DNA from: DATFYP01 sp035626235
GTDB taxonomy: Archaea; Thermoproteota; Nitrososphaeria; Nitrososphaerales; Gagatemarchaeaceae
Length of the DNA stretch: 40,641 nt
Direction of reading: 5' to 3'
Assembly: GCA_035626235.1 (NCBI GenBank)
Contig: DASPOB010000072.1
Coordinates: 1-40,641 of the forward strand
Under the pieces are notes generated by a model. The model was given only the letters and a program-made list of their open reading frames with translations, was not told the origin of the DNA and made no database searches. The first letter of the stretch is position 1; each line of letters starts with the position of its first letter. Of the stretch, positions 40,235-40,641 are shown piece by piece. The position numbers and the translations under genes were made by a program.

Positions 40235-40498
40235 ATGGAGAACGAGAAAGCAGACCAGGATACCAGGTCCAAGTTCTACAATAGCCAGTCGGTAGTCAAA
40301 CACATCAAGACCCACGGTGTACCAAAGTCCAGAGGCGCGTGGAGAGACATGGTTGCTTCAGGTAGTTCCGAAGACCTGAATAGCGAGAAGGGACTTAAGT
40401 TGATGGCTTGCTTGGGTATGGTTGTCTTCATGAAGCACCCCCAACAAATCAACATATTGGACAAGACGAACGGCGAAATAATAGCGACGATTGATTGA
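40235..40498 (+). CDS. Small conserved-looking protein, unknown
   Basis: About 87 residues beginning MENEKADQDTRSKFYN. It is soluble and mixed alpha/beta: a helix with KHIKTHGVPKSRGAWRDMVA, then LMACLGMVVFMKHPQQINIL and NGEIIATID. The end resembles a two-stranded sheet. No family is recognised. The start is chosen from the TATA spacing; GTG 40211 and ATG 40223 are alternatives. A hairpin TGCGGC/GCCGCA (40506-40528) follows 7 bp after the stop and may end the transcript. Confidence 0.65.
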   Translation: MENEKADQDTRSKFYNSQSVVKHIKTHGVPKSRGAWRDMVASGSSEDLNSEKGLKLMACLGMVVFMKHPQQINILDKTNGEIIATID

Positions 40499-40573
40499 GA
40501 ACCCTTGCGGCTGGGCAGCTCTGCCGCACGGGTCTGAAAGGCATAACTAGATGCCGTACCTTCATCTCCCCTG

Positions 40574-40641
40574 TTGTCGGATTATGCTGTGGAAGAAGAG
40601 AAACTGAGGAAGTTGTACGACCAGGCACGAACCCAAGGAAA
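40574..40641 (+). CDS. 5' end of a gene running off the right edge
   Basis: TTG 40574 opens a frame encoding SDYAVEEEKLRKLYDQARTQ before the window ends. The composition is helical and protein-like. Only 22 codons are visible, so no assignment is possible. Confidence 0.35.
   Translation, partial: MSDYAVEEEKLRKLYDQARTQG

Overview
The window is a GC-rich archaeal chromosome segment. The evidence for Archaea is a TFB-type initiation factor (zinc ribbon plus cyclin-like repeats), a TRAM-domain protein, an AbrB-PhoU protein, two intron-bearing tRNA genes (one with an intron in the D-loop), and many genes whose start codon lies about 26-28 nt after a TATA-like box (leaderless transcripts). GTG and TTG starts are very frequent. 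The gene set fits Thermoproteota, perhaps a Nitrososphaeria-like lineage that is not an obvious ammonia oxidiser. That placement is inference; no rRNA or other phylogenetic marker is present.

Layout. 1-4 kb: the end of a HAD phosphatase, then a NikR-like regulator divergent from a complete ZnuABC-type metal importer. 4-7.3 kb: a secreted protein behind a palindromic promoter, an intron-containing tRNA-His, a peroxiredoxin, and a MoeB/ThiF-rhodanese sulfur-carrier activating enzyme. 7.4-14.2 kb: an envelope module made of an HtrA-like protease, a winged-helix/membrane-protein pair, and an ABC exporter operon with a large Ig-repeat extracellular subunit. The protease and the exporter operon share a 46-47 bp promoter element built from GATTC-like repeats at 11-bp spacing. 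14.5-15.3 kb: a short-chain dehydrogenase.

15.4-21.2 kb is a phosphate/polyphosphate locus. Two divergent thymidylate-kinase-like P-loop proteins, a Ppx/GppA phosphatase and a SixA-like phosphatase lie head-to-tail on the minus strand. A CHAD protein and an AbrB-PhoU protein lie divergently on the plus strand. A PPK2 polyphosphate kinase follows 12.6 kb further on. 21-34 kb: two MFS transporters, a thiamine-binding protein, a bactofilin-like beta-helix protein followed by a winged-helix/class III nucleotidyl cyclase, an M32 carboxypeptidase, three zinc-ribbon proteins with membrane segments, a GH3-like adenylating enzyme lacking the usual C-terminal domain, and a secreted NHL-repeat protein.

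34.7-40.6 kb: an SRPBCC protein, tRNA-Phe with a D-loop intron, a gene-poor lower-GC stretch with very small genes, HflX, a coiled-coil protein, two approximately 50-residue zinc-ribbon proteins directly upstream of TFB, the TRAM protein, and an orphan small protein.

Three items deserve most attention: the polyphosphate locus with its paralogous kinases, the phased-repeat promoter shared by protease and exporter, and three genes (SixA, cyclase, ABC permease) whose family-conserved N-termini lie upstream of any ATG, GTG or TTG. In the SixA case this points to an ACG start or a point change.
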